Shown in pieces: positions 19,439 to 28,131 of a DNA stretch of 47,649 nt. Positions within the stretch are counted from its first letter, which is position 1, and each line of letters starts with the position of its first letter. This DNA comes from Myxococcales bacterium (GTDB taxonomy: Bacteria > Myxococcota > Myxococcia > Myxococcales > Myxococcaceae). The stretch is from positions 1 to 47,649 of the forward strand of contig JAUXRI010000094.1 of assembly GCA_030681895.1 (NCBI GenBank). Reading direction: 5' to 3'. Under the pieces are notes generated by a model. It was not told where the DNA came from. It saw only the letters and a program-made list of their open reading frames with translations, and searched no databases. A program made the position numbers and the translations under genes.

Positions 19439-21754
19439 TCAAGGCACCTTCGCGGCCTCAACGGCGAAGAGCACCGTCTCGGGCGTACACGGCATGGGCA
19501 ACACGACTTCCCTGCCCTTCTTCCCGAACGCCGACACCGCATGGCGCAGCGCGGCCACGGTCGACAACGCCAACATCAGCGGCGGCTCGCCGACGGCCTT
19601 CGAGCCGTGAATCGTGCCGTCCTGCGGCGCGTTCTCGAGGAGCGCGACCCGGAAGTCGACGGGCGCGTCCCCGAACGCGGGGATCTTGTAGGTGTCGGGC
19701 GAGTGCGTGCGGAGGAAGCCCTTCTCGTCGAAGCGCACCTCTTCGCAGGTGAGCCAGCCCCAGCCCTGAATGAAGGCGCCCTCGACCTGGCCTTTGTCGA
19801 TGCTGGGCACGAGTGACGCGCCGACGTCGCTGAGCAGGTCGACGCGTCGCAGCCGGTGTTCGCCGGTCAGCCCGCTCACCTCGACCTCCGACACGGCCGC
19901 GCCGTACGCGAAGTAGTGAAACGGTTTGCCGCGCCCGGTGGCCTTGTCGAAGTGGATGTCGGGCGTTCGGTAGTAGCCGGTCGCCGAGAGGGAGATCTGA
20001 GAGAGGTACGCCTCCTGCGTCACCTTCTCGAACGCGACCGTCTTCGTGGGCTGCGACGGAAGGAAGACGCGCCCGTTCTCGAAGACGACGTCCTTCGCCG
20101 AGTCTGCCGGAGCGCCGAGCAGCTTCACTGCGATGGGCCGCAGCCGCTCACGAAGCGTCACGGCCGCGTGCTGCACCGCCATGCCGTTCAAGTCGGACCC
20201 GCTCGACGCGGCCGTCGCCGAGGTGTTGGGCACCTTGTCGGTCGCCGTCGTCATCACGCGAATGCGCTCGGCAGGAACTCCGAGCTCGTGAGCGCACACC
20301 GCCAGCATCTTGGTGTGCAGGCCCTGACCCATCTCGGTGCCACCGTGGTTCAGCTGCACCGAGCCATCGGCATAAACGACGACGAACGCGCCAGCCTGGT
20401 TCAGGAACGACGTGGTGAAGCTGATGCCGAACTTCACCGGCGTGATGGCGATGCCCCGCTTCGCGTGACGATGGCTCGCGTTGAACGACTCCACCTCGGC
20501 CTTGCGGCGCGTGTACTCACTCGAGGCCAGCAGCTCCGAGAACAGGCGCTCGAGCCGGCAGTCCTTCACCTCTTGCCAGAACGGCGTCACGTTGCGCGGC
20601 GCTGCGCCGTAGAAGTTCTTGCGACGAAGCTCCGAGGGCTCGAGGCCCAGGCGTTCAGCCGCGCGCGACATGATGTCTTCGATGACGGCCATGCCCTGCG
20701 GCCCACCGAAGCCACGGAACGCGGTGTTCGACGGCAGGTTCGTCTTCGCGAGGTGGCCCGTCACCGTGACGTCGGGAATGAAGTACCCGTTGTCCATGTG
20801 AAAGAGCGCGCGGTCGAGAATGGCGCGCGAGAGATCGGTGCTGAAGCCGGCGTCGGCGAAGAGTTCGGCCTCGAGTGCGAGGAGCTGGCCGTCGGTCGAG
20901 AAGCCGACGTCGAAGCGTGTCTTGAACGGGTGACGTTTGCCCGTCCACATCATGTCCTGGTCGCGGTTGAGCCACACCTTCACGGGGCGGCCGGTCTTCA
21001 CGGCGGCGAGCGCAGCCATCGCAGCGTACGGCGCGGCCTGCGTCTCTTTGCCGCCGAAGCCACCGCCCATACGAGGGACCTCGACGACCAGCTGATGCCG
21101 GCCCCAGCCGAGCACGTGCGCGACGATGGTCTGCACCTCGCTCGGGTGCTGCGTCGACGAGAGCAACCGGAGCGCATTGCCCTCTTCGGGGATCGCCAAC
21201 GTGCACTGGGTCTCGAGATAGAAGTGGTCTTGCCCGCCGGTGACGACCTCACCCTGGAAGCGCACGGGCGCCTTCGCCAGCGCCGCCTTCGAGTCACCTC
21301 GCGTGAGCCGGTGGTTCGTCGAGAGGAAGCTCTTCTGCTCGATGGCCTGGTCGATGGTGAGCACCGTCGGCAATGGCTCGAGGTCGACCTTCACGGCGGC
21401 GACGCCAGCACGGCACGCCTCGTACGACTCACCGACGACGACCGCGATGGACTGGCCGAGGAAGCGGACGGTGTCGTGCGCGAACAGCTCTTCGTCGTGA
21501 ATGACGGGCCCGACGTCGTTGGTGCCGGGCACGTCCTTCGCGGTCAGTACGGCGACGACGCCCTTCACCTGCAGCGCGGCGCGGGTATCGACACTCTTGA
21601 GCTTCGCGTGAGCGAGCGGTGACACGACGACCTGGGCCACCAACAGGCCCGGCGGCGTCGGCCAGTCATCGACGTACCGCGCTTCTCCCGTCGTGTGCTT
21701 GAGACCCGACTCGTGAAGGAGCGACTGTCGCAGCGGCGAGGTGGGCTCAGTCAC
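19439..21754 (-). CDS. xdhB: Xanthine dehydrogenase molybdopterin-binding subunit
   Basis: The large subunit of a two-subunit xanthine dehydrogenase, 771 residues, which oxidises hypoxanthine and xanthine to urate at a molybdenum cofactor. Visible are the N-terminal aldehyde oxidase/xanthine dehydrogenase a/b hammerhead (GEARYVDD onward), the cofactor motif GGGFGGKE at 230-237, AFRGFGGPQGM, GGTEMGQGLHTK, and GEPPLML with Glu723 at the catalytic Glu position. Length matches bacterial XdhB. Its ATG overlaps the end of xdhA by 8 bases (21747-21754), so the two are coupled. The XdhC insertion factor is not next to them. Substrate is inferred from overall resemblance; related purine or aldehyde substrates are possible. 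Confidence 0.93.
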   Translation of the reverse strand: MTEPTSPLRQSLLHESGLKHTTGEARYVDDWPTPPGLLVAQVVVSPLAHAKLKSVDTRAALQVKGVVAVLTAKDVPGTNDVGPVIHDEELFAHDTVRFLGQSIAVVVGESYEACRAGVAAVKVDLEPLPTVLTIDQAIEQKSFLSTNHRLTRGDSKAALAKAPVRFQGEVVTGGQDHFYLETQCTLAIPEEGNALRLLSSTQHPSEVQTIVAHVLGWGRHQLVVEVPRMGGGFGGKETQAAPYAAMAALAAVKTGRPVKVWLNRDQDMMWTGKRHPFKTRFDVGFSTDGQLLALEAELFADAGFSTDLSRAILDRALFHMDNGYFIPDVTVTGHLAKTNLPSNTAFRGFGGPQGMAVIEDIMSRAAERLGLEPSELRRKNFYGAAPRNVTPFWQEVKDCRLERLFSELLASSEYTRRKAEVESFNASHRHAKRGIAITPVKFGISFTTSFLNQAGAFVVVYADGSVQLNHGGTEMGQGLHTKMLAVCAHELGVPAERIRVMTTATDKVPNTSATAASSGSDLNGMAVQHAAVTLRERLRPIAVKLLGAPADSAKDVVFENGRVFLPSQPTKTVAFEKVTQEAYLSQISLSATGYYRTPDIHFDKATGRGKPFHYFAYGAAVSEVEVSGLTGEHRLRRVDLLSDVGASLVPSIDKGQVEGAFIQGWGWLTCEEVRFDEKGFLRTHSPDTYKIPAFGDAPVDFRVALLENAPQDGTIHGSKAVGEPPLMLALSTVAALRHAVSAFGKKGREVVLPMPCTPETVLFAVEAAKVP

Positions 21755-23210
21755 GGCGCACCTCCTCGGCCGTCAACACTGCCGCAGCATGACCTGTCGC
21801 GAGCCGTGGCTGCGGCGTGATGGACGTCTCGTCGAAGAAGCCGCGCAACAGGTTGGCCGCGACGAGCGAACGGTACGGCGCGCTGCCACGGTGATCCGAC
21901 ATCGGCGTGAAGTCCTTCGTGAGGGCCTTCGCGGCAGCGTCGACGGTAGCCTCGCTCCACGGTTGGCCCACCAACGCCTGCTCTGCGTTCGTGGCGCGCT
22001 TCGTCGAAGCGGCCATGCCCCCGAAGGCGAGCCGGGCGAGCGTGACGACGTTCTGCGAGTTCACCTCGACGAGCAGCCCTGCTGAGACGGCGCTGATGTC
22101 GAGCTCCCGCCGCTTGCTGACCTTGTACGCCGAGGCGCGGGTGGTGGACGCGAGCGCAGGCACCTCGACGCCGACGAGAATCTCTCGCAGCTGGAGCGCG
22201 GTCTTCCGGTAGCCCGTGAAGAAGTCCTCGAGGAGAACGCGACGTTCGCCCTGACGTGAGCGGAGGACGGCAGTGGCGCCGAGGCTCACCAGCACCGGCG
22301 CGAGATCGCCGATGGGTGAGGCGGTGCACAGGTTTCCACCCACGGTGCCGCGGTGCTTGATCTGCCGCGACGCGAAGTAGCGCACCATGCGGTGCACCGG
22401 CGGGAGCCGCGTCGCGGTGAAGTCCTCGAGCTCCGAGATGGTGACCGCGCTGCCGAGCAGGTGCGTCGGGCCTTCCTTCAGCGTGTGCAGCTCGTGCAGC
22501 CCTTCGAGCGAGACGAGCTTCGGCGGCACCTGGAAGCGCTTGGTGATCTCGAGCGAGAGGTCGGTTCCTCCCACCACGAAGCGCGCGTCGGGGTGTTCGT
22601 CGAGCACGCTCCAGAGTTCGTCGAAGCTCGTCGGCGTGACGAAGAGCTGGCCGTTCTCGTCGTGATGAAACGCCATGGACCCGGGTTTCGACTCGGTGAG
22701 CGCGGCACTGAACGAGTCCTTCGGGCACGAGCCGGCGACGGCGGTGGCGGCATCACGAATCGGCCGATAGCCGGTGCATCGGCAGAGGTTGCCGCAGAGT
22801 TGATCGTCGAGCTGCCACGGCGCCTTGAGGTCCTCGCGGTACGTCGCCTCGAACAACGACATCACGATGCCCGGCGTGCAGTAGCCACACTGACTGCCGA
22901 GCGCCGCAGACATCGCCTCCTGCGCCGGGTGGTACTCGCCAGACTTGAGCGCCTCGACGGTGACGACGTGTTTCCCCTGCACCATCGGCAGCAACACCAG
23001 ACAGGCGTTGATGGCGCGGTAGTGCGGTCGACCATCGGGGCCGTTCTCGACGACCGCGACGGAGCACGCGCCACAGTCGCCCTCCGCGCAGCCCTCCTTC
23101 GTTCCAGTGAGGCCGCGAACGTCGCGGAGATATCGCAGCAGCGTGGTGGTGGGAGCGACGTTCAGCTCTTCGACCCACCGGCCATTCAAGTTGAAGCGCA
23201 GGGTGTTCAT
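21747..23210 (-). CDS. xdhA: Xanthine dehydrogenase small subunit (2Fe-2S and FAD)
   Basis: A 487-residue subunit that passes electrons from the molybdenum centre to NAD+. The first 2Fe-2S cluster ligands are in CAEGDCGAC (Cys41, Cys46, Cys49) with Cys70; the second cluster has Cys108, Cys111, Cys143 and Cys145 in QCGYCTPG and LCRCTGY. A FAD-binding domain follows (about 185-350, with FVVGGTDL and GGNLCTASPIGDL), then the CO dehydrogenase flavoprotein C-terminal domain. All cluster ligands are present. It is first in a two-gene operon with xdhB and is divergent from a gene of unknown function; the 91-base spacer holds an 8-base inverted repeat. Confidence 0.94.
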   Translation of the reverse strand: MNTLRFNLNGRWVEELNVAPTTTLLRYLRDVRGLTGTKEGCAEGDCGACSVAVVENGPDGRPHYRAINACLVLLPMVQGKHVVTVEALKSGEYHPAQEAMSAALGSQCGYCTPGIVMSLFEATYREDLKAPWQLDDQLCGNLCRCTGYRPIRDAATAVAGSCPKDSFSAALTESKPGSMAFHHDENGQLFVTPTSFDELWSVLDEHPDARFVVGGTDLSLEITKRFQVPPKLVSLEGLHELHTLKEGPTHLLGSAVTISELEDFTATRLPPVHRMVRYFASRQIKHRGTVGGNLCTASPIGDLAPVLVSLGATAVLRSRQGERRVLLEDFFTGYRKTALQLREILVGVEVPALASTTRASAYKVSKRRELDISAVSAGLLVEVNSQNVVTLARLAFGGMAASTKRATNAEQALVGQPWSEATVDAAAKALTKDFTPMSDHRGSAPYRSLVAANLLRGFFDETSITPQPRLATGHAAAVLTAEEVRRD

Positions 23211-23266
23211 CGAGGCGGCGAGATTGGCTCAGGACGCCCCGTGGAGCCATCGCCCTGTCTGGGGAT

Positions 23267-23297
23267 GACGCAGCGCGATTCAGGTCTAGGCTGCGTC
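23267..23297. promoter_or_regulatory. Inverted repeat in the xdhA divergent spacer
   Basis: GACGCAGC (23267-23274) and GCTGCGTC (23290-23297) are perfect 8-base complements with a 15-base spacer. The right arm ends four bases before the ATG at 23302. It is a candidate operator for the divergent pair or an RNA hairpin at the start of the rightward gene, which has no Shine-Dalgarno sequence I can see. Confidence 0.35.
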
Positions 23298-23301
23298 GCC
23301 C

Positions 23302-23880
23302 ATGGCTGCCCCGACGACAGGTCCCTACGTGGTGAGCGCGACGTACCTCGGCGGCTTCATTCGCGCGCTGCGGGGCCTCGAGCTGCTGACACCTGCGATC
23401 GAACCCCAGCTGCCAGAGCCGCAACGCTCGATGGTCGCCATGCCGTGGTCGACACGGTGGTGGGAGGGCGGCAGCACCGAAGGGCTCACCGCGTTCATGC
23501 TGCAGCGCCACGGGCCAACGAAGCTCGAAGAGGCGGGCTTCCTGACGACGCGCAACTCGGTCGGTCCCATCATCACGCCGCTCGTCTCGGTCATCGGCGC
23601 ACTCTTCGGGTTGCGCCCATCGACCTTGTTCGAGCGCATCGGAGAGCTCGCGGCGACCTCGATTCGTGGCGTCGCGTTCGGCTGGAAGTCGACCGGCCCG
23701 TCGACCGGGGAGCTGACGATCGCCTATCCACCTCCGTTCGGCGGCTCGACCGTCGCGCCACTGTGGCAGGGCACGTGCCGGTTCATCTTCGAGATGTCGA
23801 AGACCCCGGGCCAGGTGACGGCGTGCGTCGTCGACGGCAGCACCGTGACGTTGACCGTCTCGTGGGAACCGAAGCGCTGA
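23302..23880 (+). CDS. Hypothetical protein, possibly TIGR02265/DUF2378-like
   Basis: A 192-residue cytoplasmic-looking protein. Its layout, an N-terminal helical half with a long middle segment (FLTTRNSVGPIITPLVSVIG) and a beta-rich C-terminus ending in VTLTVSWEPKR, recalls the myxobacterial TIGR02265 (DUF2378) family, but I am not certain of the match. No catalytic motif is seen. The ATG has no clear ribosome-binding site and directly follows an inverted repeat. The gene is isolated: it diverges from xdhA and converges with the ATP-grasp gene with two bases between stops. A role connected with xanthine dehydrogenase cannot be inferred from position alone. Confidence 0.7.
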   Translation: MAAPTTGPYVVSATYLGGFIRALRGLELLTPAIEPQLPEPQRSMVAMPWSTRWWEGGSTEGLTAFMLQRHGPTKLEEAGFLTTRNSVGPIITPLVSVIGALFGLRPSTLFERIGELAATSIRGVAFGWKSTGPSTGELTIAYPPPFGGSTVAPLWQGTCRFIFEMSKTPGQVTACVVDGSTVTLTVSWEPKR

Positions 23881-23882
23881 GG

Positions 23883-24983
23883 CTACGAGCCGCCCGACTG
23901 ACTGCGGAGCGCCTCACGAAGCTGCCACTCCCACACGTCAAGGCCGTCGAGGGAGAGGTTGGGGAGCAGGTCGCCGAACGCGTTCGCCTCGAGCACCCGG
24001 TGCGCCTGGAAGTCGGGCTCGAACATCAAATCGATGCCGATGTGGAGCGAGCGGTAGAGCCGCGCGACCTTCCGGCACGTCTCCATCGCGGCCTCCCACG
24101 CGTCGGCGCTGACTTTTTCCTTCAGCGCCGCCAGGTCGCCGCGGAAGCCGCCCAGGTGCAGGTTGGTGATGGGCAAGACGTTCTGGCGGACAACGACGAA
24201 GCGCGGCTCGTGGGCGATGCAGAGCACGCGGAGATCGAAGAACGCGTCACCCAGCCGCGCCTTGGGAACGCCTCGCTCGACGTGCGCGCCCTGCGAGAGA
24301 ATGAAGCCGAGCGCGCGATCGATCTCGGAGGCGCGGCGCAGATGACGCACCTTGAGGTTGTTGAACCAACGAGGCGCGTCCCACTCCAGCGACGTGCGCA
24401 CGAGCACGCCGGTCTTTCCGAGCTCGACGTGCGCCAGACAGCTCGCCGACGAGCCCGACGAGAGCTTCACGAACGCTTCGTCCCACCCGCGCCGACGACA
24501 AGCGTCGAGCAGCGCGGAGGCATCGAGCGGCGCGTCCTCCATCACCTCTGGAACGGGAATGCCTGCGTCGCGGAACCGGCGTGACGTGCGGCGCTTGTCG
24601 AAGAGCTCGTCGATCTCCGACGGCACGTTGAGCACGTCCCACTCCGGCGCCTTCGCGAAGAGCGCCTCGAGCTGCTGGAGCGCGCTGCGAAAACCCTCGT
24701 GCGCCTTCGCCGGCTCGACGACCTCGCCGTGACGTTCCTCGAGCGTTCGGGCCTCTGGAACACCACCGCGCTCCAGCAACAGCCGCTGCACCGCGAAGTT
24801 CTCTCCGAACGAATCGACTCGAACGAAGGCCGGCTCGGAGCCGAACGGAAGTGTCGCCTCCGTGAGGAACTGCAGCCACGACACCACCTGCGCCGACGGC
24901 AGCTGCTGCCGCGCCAACGCCTCTTGAAAGAGCGTGACGCGACGGTTCTCGGGGTTCCCGAGGATGACGAAGCGACGCCTCAT
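23883..24983 (-). CDS. ATP-grasp protein, STM4014-like
   Basis: A 366-residue protein that I recognise as resembling the STM4014 family, an ATP-grasp group named from a Salmonella cluster of unknown function. The N-terminus reads FVILGNPENRRVTLFQEAL, and the ATP-grasp core includes KRRTSRRFRDAGIPVPEV, DEAFVKLSSGSSASC (the ATP-binding Lys strand) and FEPDFQAHRVLEANAFGDLL, which places acidic and Asn metal ligands near the end (DxMFEPD...LEANAFG). Such enzymes join a carboxylate to an amine or thiol with ATP. The ATG at 24983 overlaps the stop of the upstream gene by four bases; the longer open frame only overruns that gene. The substrate is unknown. Confidence 0.82.
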   Translation of the reverse strand: MRRRFVILGNPENRRVTLFQEALARQQLPSAQVVSWLQFLTEATLPFGSEPAFVRVDSFGENFAVQRLLLERGGVPEARTLEERHGEVVEPAKAHEGFRSALQQLEALFAKAPEWDVLNVPSEIDELFDKRRTSRRFRDAGIPVPEVMEDAPLDASALLDACRRRGWDEAFVKLSSGSSASCLAHVELGKTGVLVRTSLEWDAPRWFNNLKVRHLRRASEIDRALGFILSQGAHVERGVPKARLGDAFFDLRVLCIAHEPRFVVVRQNVLPITNLHLGGFRGDLAALKEKVSADAWEAAMETCRKVARLYRSLHIGIDLMFEPDFQAHRVLEANAFGDLLPNLSLDGLDVWEWQLREALRSQSGGS

Positions 24984-26314
24984 TCCGCGATGCTGGTGTA
25001 GCGATACGGCTCTTCGGCGTCGGGCTCGTCGAGCTCCTTCTGTTCGCCGAGCTGCGCGTTCTTCAGCACCTTCTTGATGGCGGCGAGCTGCTCGTCGTCG
25101 AAGTAGTTGTCGTCGAGGATGAGCTGCTTGAGGTGCTCGAACTTCTCGGCGTGTTTGATGATGGCCGCTGAGCCCTCTTTCCAGAGCACGCCCATCGAAA
25201 GATCGAGCACCTCGAGCTTCGGGAGGATCGCCGACTTCGCGATCGCCTCGATGAGCTCGCCTTCCCACTCGCTGTTCTTGAGGCCGAGCGTCTTGAGCTT
25301 CGGCAGGCCCTTGCCCGAGAGGATTCCCTTGAGCGAGTCCATCGTGCAGTTGCAGCCGTAGTTGTCGCTGCCGAACATCAGCTCGAGGTGGGTGAGCTCA
25401 GGCAACTTCGCGGCACCGATCTCCTTCGGCGCGGCCTCGTCGAGACCACCCGAGAAGATGATCAGCGTCTCGAGGTGCGGTGCGTCGATGGGCGCGAGCT
25501 TGATCGGCGTTCCGTCGTCGCTGCCGCTCGAGCCGCGGAGCTTGAGGATCTTCAGGTTCGGGGCGGCGGCCCAGATGCCGCGCAGATCGCCGACGCGACG
25601 CCACGACTCCTGGTCCATGTGCTCCGACGGTTCGCTCAGGTCGAGCACCTCGAGGCGTGGGAGCGGACCAGCCGCGGCGAGCGCCTTGCCGAGCCCCTCC
25701 ATGTGCCACTCGATGTCGCCGTCGTCGCAGGGCGGCAGACCGAGGTTCAGCGAACGCACGAAGTGGCCGGCCGGGTGCTTGAGCACGCGCTCCACCACCA
25801 CGGCCATGGGGGTCTCCTCGTCCTGGTCTTCGGGCACGAACGAGAACTCGTCGATGACGCCGTGCTTCCACGTGACCTCAGCCTCGGCGTCGCCAAGGAG
25901 CGCGGCCTGAACGGCCTGCTGCTGCTTCGTGTCGGGCTTGCCGCGCGCCGCGGCGCCGATCACCTCGCCCCACTTCTCGCCCTGCTCCAGCAGCCAGTCC
26001 GAGAACACCTGCCAGCCAGCAGCGTCGTCAGGCTTCGCGCGCACGGAGTCGAGCAGCGTCGGGTTCGTCGGCACCTTCGCGGTGAGCGGCCGCGCGTTCG
26101 GGTCGTCGCCACCGACGAGGCGGTAGCCCTTCTTCTCCTTCTCGGCGATCAGCTTGTCGTGCGCCTTGCGCGCCTCGGCCGCCGACTCGAAGTCCTGCGT
26201 CTTCTCCTGGCCGTCGGTGCCGATTCGACCCCAGCGCGCGGTGAACGACTCGCCCTCGAGCTCGATCTCCCAGAACTTCTTCGACGACCCCTCGACGAAC
26301 TCGTAGCGGCGCAT
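24980..26314 (-). CDS. WGR, TIGR02996 and leucine-rich repeat protein, STM4015-like
   Basis: A 444-residue protein with three parts. Residues 1-68 are a WGR domain (FWEIELEGESFTARWGRIGT, WGR at 28-30), a fold seen in PARPs and MolR-type proteins. Residues about 84-125 match TIGR02996 (LLDSVRAKPDD, FSDWLLEQGEKWGEVI), a domain of planctomycetes and myxobacteria. Residues about 215-430 are leucine-rich repeats (LEVLDLS, LKILKLRG, LETLIIFSG, LTHLELMFGSDNYG, LKTLGLKNS, LKQLILDDNYF) and end in RYTSIAE, like the STM4015 family. It overlaps the ATP-grasp gene by four bases (ATGA), so the two are translated together. The leucine-rich part may bind a protein partner; function is not known. Confidence 0.85.
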   Translation of the reverse strand: MRRYEFVEGSSKKFWEIELEGESFTARWGRIGTDGQEKTQDFESAAEARKAHDKLIAEKEKKGYRLVGGDDPNARPLTAKVPTNPTLLDSVRAKPDDAAGWQVFSDWLLEQGEKWGEVIGAAARGKPDTKQQQAVQAALLGDAEAEVTWKHGVIDEFSFVPEDQDEETPMAVVVERVLKHPAGHFVRSLNLGLPPCDDGDIEWHMEGLGKALAAAGPLPRLEVLDLSEPSEHMDQESWRRVGDLRGIWAAAPNLKILKLRGSSGSDDGTPIKLAPIDAPHLETLIIFSGGLDEAAPKEIGAAKLPELTHLELMFGSDNYGCNCTMDSLKGILSGKGLPKLKTLGLKNSEWEGELIEAIAKSAILPKLEVLDLSMGVLWKEGSAAIIKHAEKFEHLKQLILDDNYFDDEQLAAIKKVLKNAQLGEQKELDEPDAEEPYRYTSIAE

Positions 26315-26371
26315 GCACGAACCCCGATGGACTGCGAGAGGGCCGCACTGTGGATCAAGCCCACGACGACG

Positions 26372-27025
26372 TCACGGCAACACGACCGCCGGCGTCAGCA
26401 CCGGGCCCTCGGGCGTCTGCACGAGCGCGCGCACCCTGTTGCCAGAGAAGCCTCCGGTCTCGAGCGGGCCCTGGCGAGTGACGAAGCACTGCATGCTGAC
26501 TTCTCGCAGCCCCTCGAGGTCCGGCCGCGAACAGGTGACGGAGCCGATGGGGAGCGGGCTCCCGTCGACGTCGACCAGCCGTCCACTCCCGAAGTCGCGT
26601 GCGACGATCAGCACGCTCGACATGGGCGTCGACGACCAGGGCACCAGCTGAGGCAGGTCGGGAGCCTCGGCGAAGACGGCGTCCTGCGAGTCGAGCCGCA
26701 CCCGGTTGGACTCGACGACGCCGCCGCTCGCCGCCACCTGGAGGAACACCTTCCCTCGGGCCATGGTCGTCTCGACGGCGAGCTCACGCGCTCCAGGTGG
26801 GAGCCGCGACGACGTTCCGCCCCACTCGAAAGAGGCGACCAGCCCATTCGTGCCAAGCACCGGTGGCTCAGCAGGCGCCGCGACCCCGAAGACCCAGAAG
26901 GTCAACGAGGTGCCAGCAATCGATGGCGACACCGAGCTCGGCAACACGAGCGGGCTCGACGAGCCCTCCGCTGGCGCCACCGCACACCCGACCGTCAGCA
27001 TCACGAGCAAGGGCCAGGCGCGCAC
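26372..27025 (-). CDS. Hypothetical lipoprotein
   Basis: A 217-residue predicted lipoprotein with a short signal and lipobox TVGC (Cys14). The rest is beta-rich, with an Ig-like look (LTFWVFGVAAP, GARELAVETTMARGKVFLQV) and two further cysteines (VTCSRPD, MQCFVTRQG) that could form a disulfide. I recognise no family. The ATG at 27025 is 62 bases from the divergent redoxin gene. The 57-base gap to the next leftward gene suggests possible but not certain co-transcription. Confidence 0.72.
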   Translation of the reverse strand: MRAWPLLVMLTVGCAVAPAEGSSSPLVLPSSVSPSIAGTSLTFWVFGVAAPAEPPVLGTNGLVASFEWGGTSSRLPPGARELAVETTMARGKVFLQVAASGGVVESNRVRLDSQDAVFAEAPDLPQLVPWSSTPMSSVLIVARDFGSGRLVDVDGSPLPIGSVTCSRPDLEGLREVSMQCFVTRQGPLETGGFSGNRVRALVQTPEGPVLTPAVVLP

Positions 27026-27087
27026 GGGGAGGAGCCTACGCCGCTCTCGAACGAGCGTGGATTGGCAACGGTGGTTAACTCCCGCGC

Positions 27088-27669
27088 ATGACCCTCCTCG
27101 CGCTGACCCTCGCCCTCGCCGCGGCTCCCGCAGTCGGCACTGCGGCTCCCGACTTCACGCTCAAGAACCTCGATGGCAAAGAGGTGAAGCTCTCGTCGTT
27201 CAAAGGCAAGACGGTGGTGCTCGAGTGGTTCAACCCCGAGTGCCCCTACGTGAAGGCCGCGCACACGAAGGGCTCGCTGGTCGACACCGCGAAGCGCGCT
27301 CGGGCGAAGGGCGTCGTGTGGCTGGCCATCAACTCGGGCGCGGCCGGGAAACAGGGCGCGGGGCTCGAGACCAACACGAAGGGCGTCGCCACGTTCAAGA
27401 TGGAGAACCCCGTCTTGCTCGACGAGACCGGCGTGGTGGGCAAGTCGTACGGCGCCACCAACACACCCAACCTGTTCGTCATCGACGGCAAAGGCACGCT
27501 CGTCTACCGCGGCGCCATCGACAACTCGCCAGACGGCGAAGGTAAGTCGCCCGAGGGCGGCGCGCTCATCAACTACGTCGACCAGGCGCTGGAAGACCTC
27601 TCGTCCGGCAAATCCGTGCGGGTGTCAGAGACGAAGCCGTATGGCTGCTCGGTGAAGTACGGCTCATGA
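27088..27669 (+). CDS. Thioredoxin-fold redoxin domain protein, exported
   Basis: A 193-residue AhpC/TSA-type protein with an N-terminal signal-like segment (about 1-19). The thioredoxin fold is clear: TAAPDFTLKNLDGKEVKLSS, VVLEWFNPECPYVK with Cys52, LAINSGAAGKQG, and TPNLFVIDGKGTLVY with the cis-Pro. It belongs to the subgroup ending in PYGCSVKY, which has a second conserved cysteine (Cys187). The two cysteines could be peroxidatic and resolving, but there is no CxxC. Its stop overlaps the ATG of a DsbD-alpha-like lipoprotein (ATGA at 27666-27669). Peroxide reduction or thiol exchange in the periplasm is inferred. Confidence 0.88.
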   Translation: MTLLALTLALAAAPAVGTAAPDFTLKNLDGKEVKLSSFKGKTVVLEWFNPECPYVKAAHTKGSLVDTAKRARAKGVVWLAINSGAAGKQGAGLETNTKGVATFKMENPVLLDETGVVGKSYGATNTPNLFVIDGKGTLVYRGAIDNSPDGEGKSPEGGALINYVDQALEDLSSGKSVRVSETKPYGCSVKYGS

Positions 27670-28121
27670 AACCCGCGCTCGTCGTCGCGCTCGTGGTGGT
27701 GAGCGCCTGCAAGCAGGAGCGGGCCGAGGCGCCTGCGCCCGCGCAGGAGAAACACTTCACGGTCTCGTTCACCGGCCAGCCCGCGGCGGTTGGTGAGGCA
27801 GCACGACTTTCACTCCGGCTCGTCGCGACCGATGGCTTTCACGTCAACGCCGACTACCCGGTGAACTTCGTGCCCGACGAGAACGAGGCCGTCGTGTTCG
27901 GCGCGGCGCGCGTGCCGCTGAAGGACACGACCGCGAAGACCCCGTGCGCAAGGAGCGCTGAAGACACCTGCGCCCTCGACGCCACGCTCTCTCCGAAGGC
28001 CGTCGCCGCTGGCACCCACCGTGTCTCAGGTGTCTTCGCCTTCAGCGTCTGCAGCGCCGACCAGTGTCTCATCGAGAAGGAGCCCGTCTCGCTCGAGCTG
28101 GTCGTCTCGACCCGGCAGTAA
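27666..28121 (+). CDS. Lipoprotein resembling the N-terminal domain of DsbD
   Basis: A 151-residue lipoprotein with lipobox VSAC (Cys15). The mature part is an Ig-like beta domain: LRLVATDGFHVNADYPVNFV is followed by FSVCSADQCLIEKEPVSLEL, whose Cys-x4-Cys pair and position near the end match the reactive pair of the DsbD alpha domain. A second pair lies at KTPCARSAEDTCALD. It lacks the membrane and gamma domains of DsbD. It overlaps the upstream redoxin gene by four bases, which suggests that the redoxin and this domain exchange electrons. What reduces them, with no membrane DsbD here, is not known. Confidence 0.82.
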   Translation: MKPALVVALVVVSACKQERAEAPAPAQEKHFTVSFTGQPAAVGEAARLSLRLVATDGFHVNADYPVNFVPDENEAVVFGAARVPLKDTTAKTPCARSAEDTCALDATLSPKAVAAGTHRVSGVFAFSVCSADQCLIEKEPVSLELVVSTRQ

Positions 28122-28131
28122 TCGACGACCT

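Noticed and set aside
19856..21622. 588-codon open frame on the plus strand opposite xdhB
   Set aside because: It is the mirror of a complete xanthine dehydrogenase subunit and shows only Arg/His/Val-rich shadow sequence.
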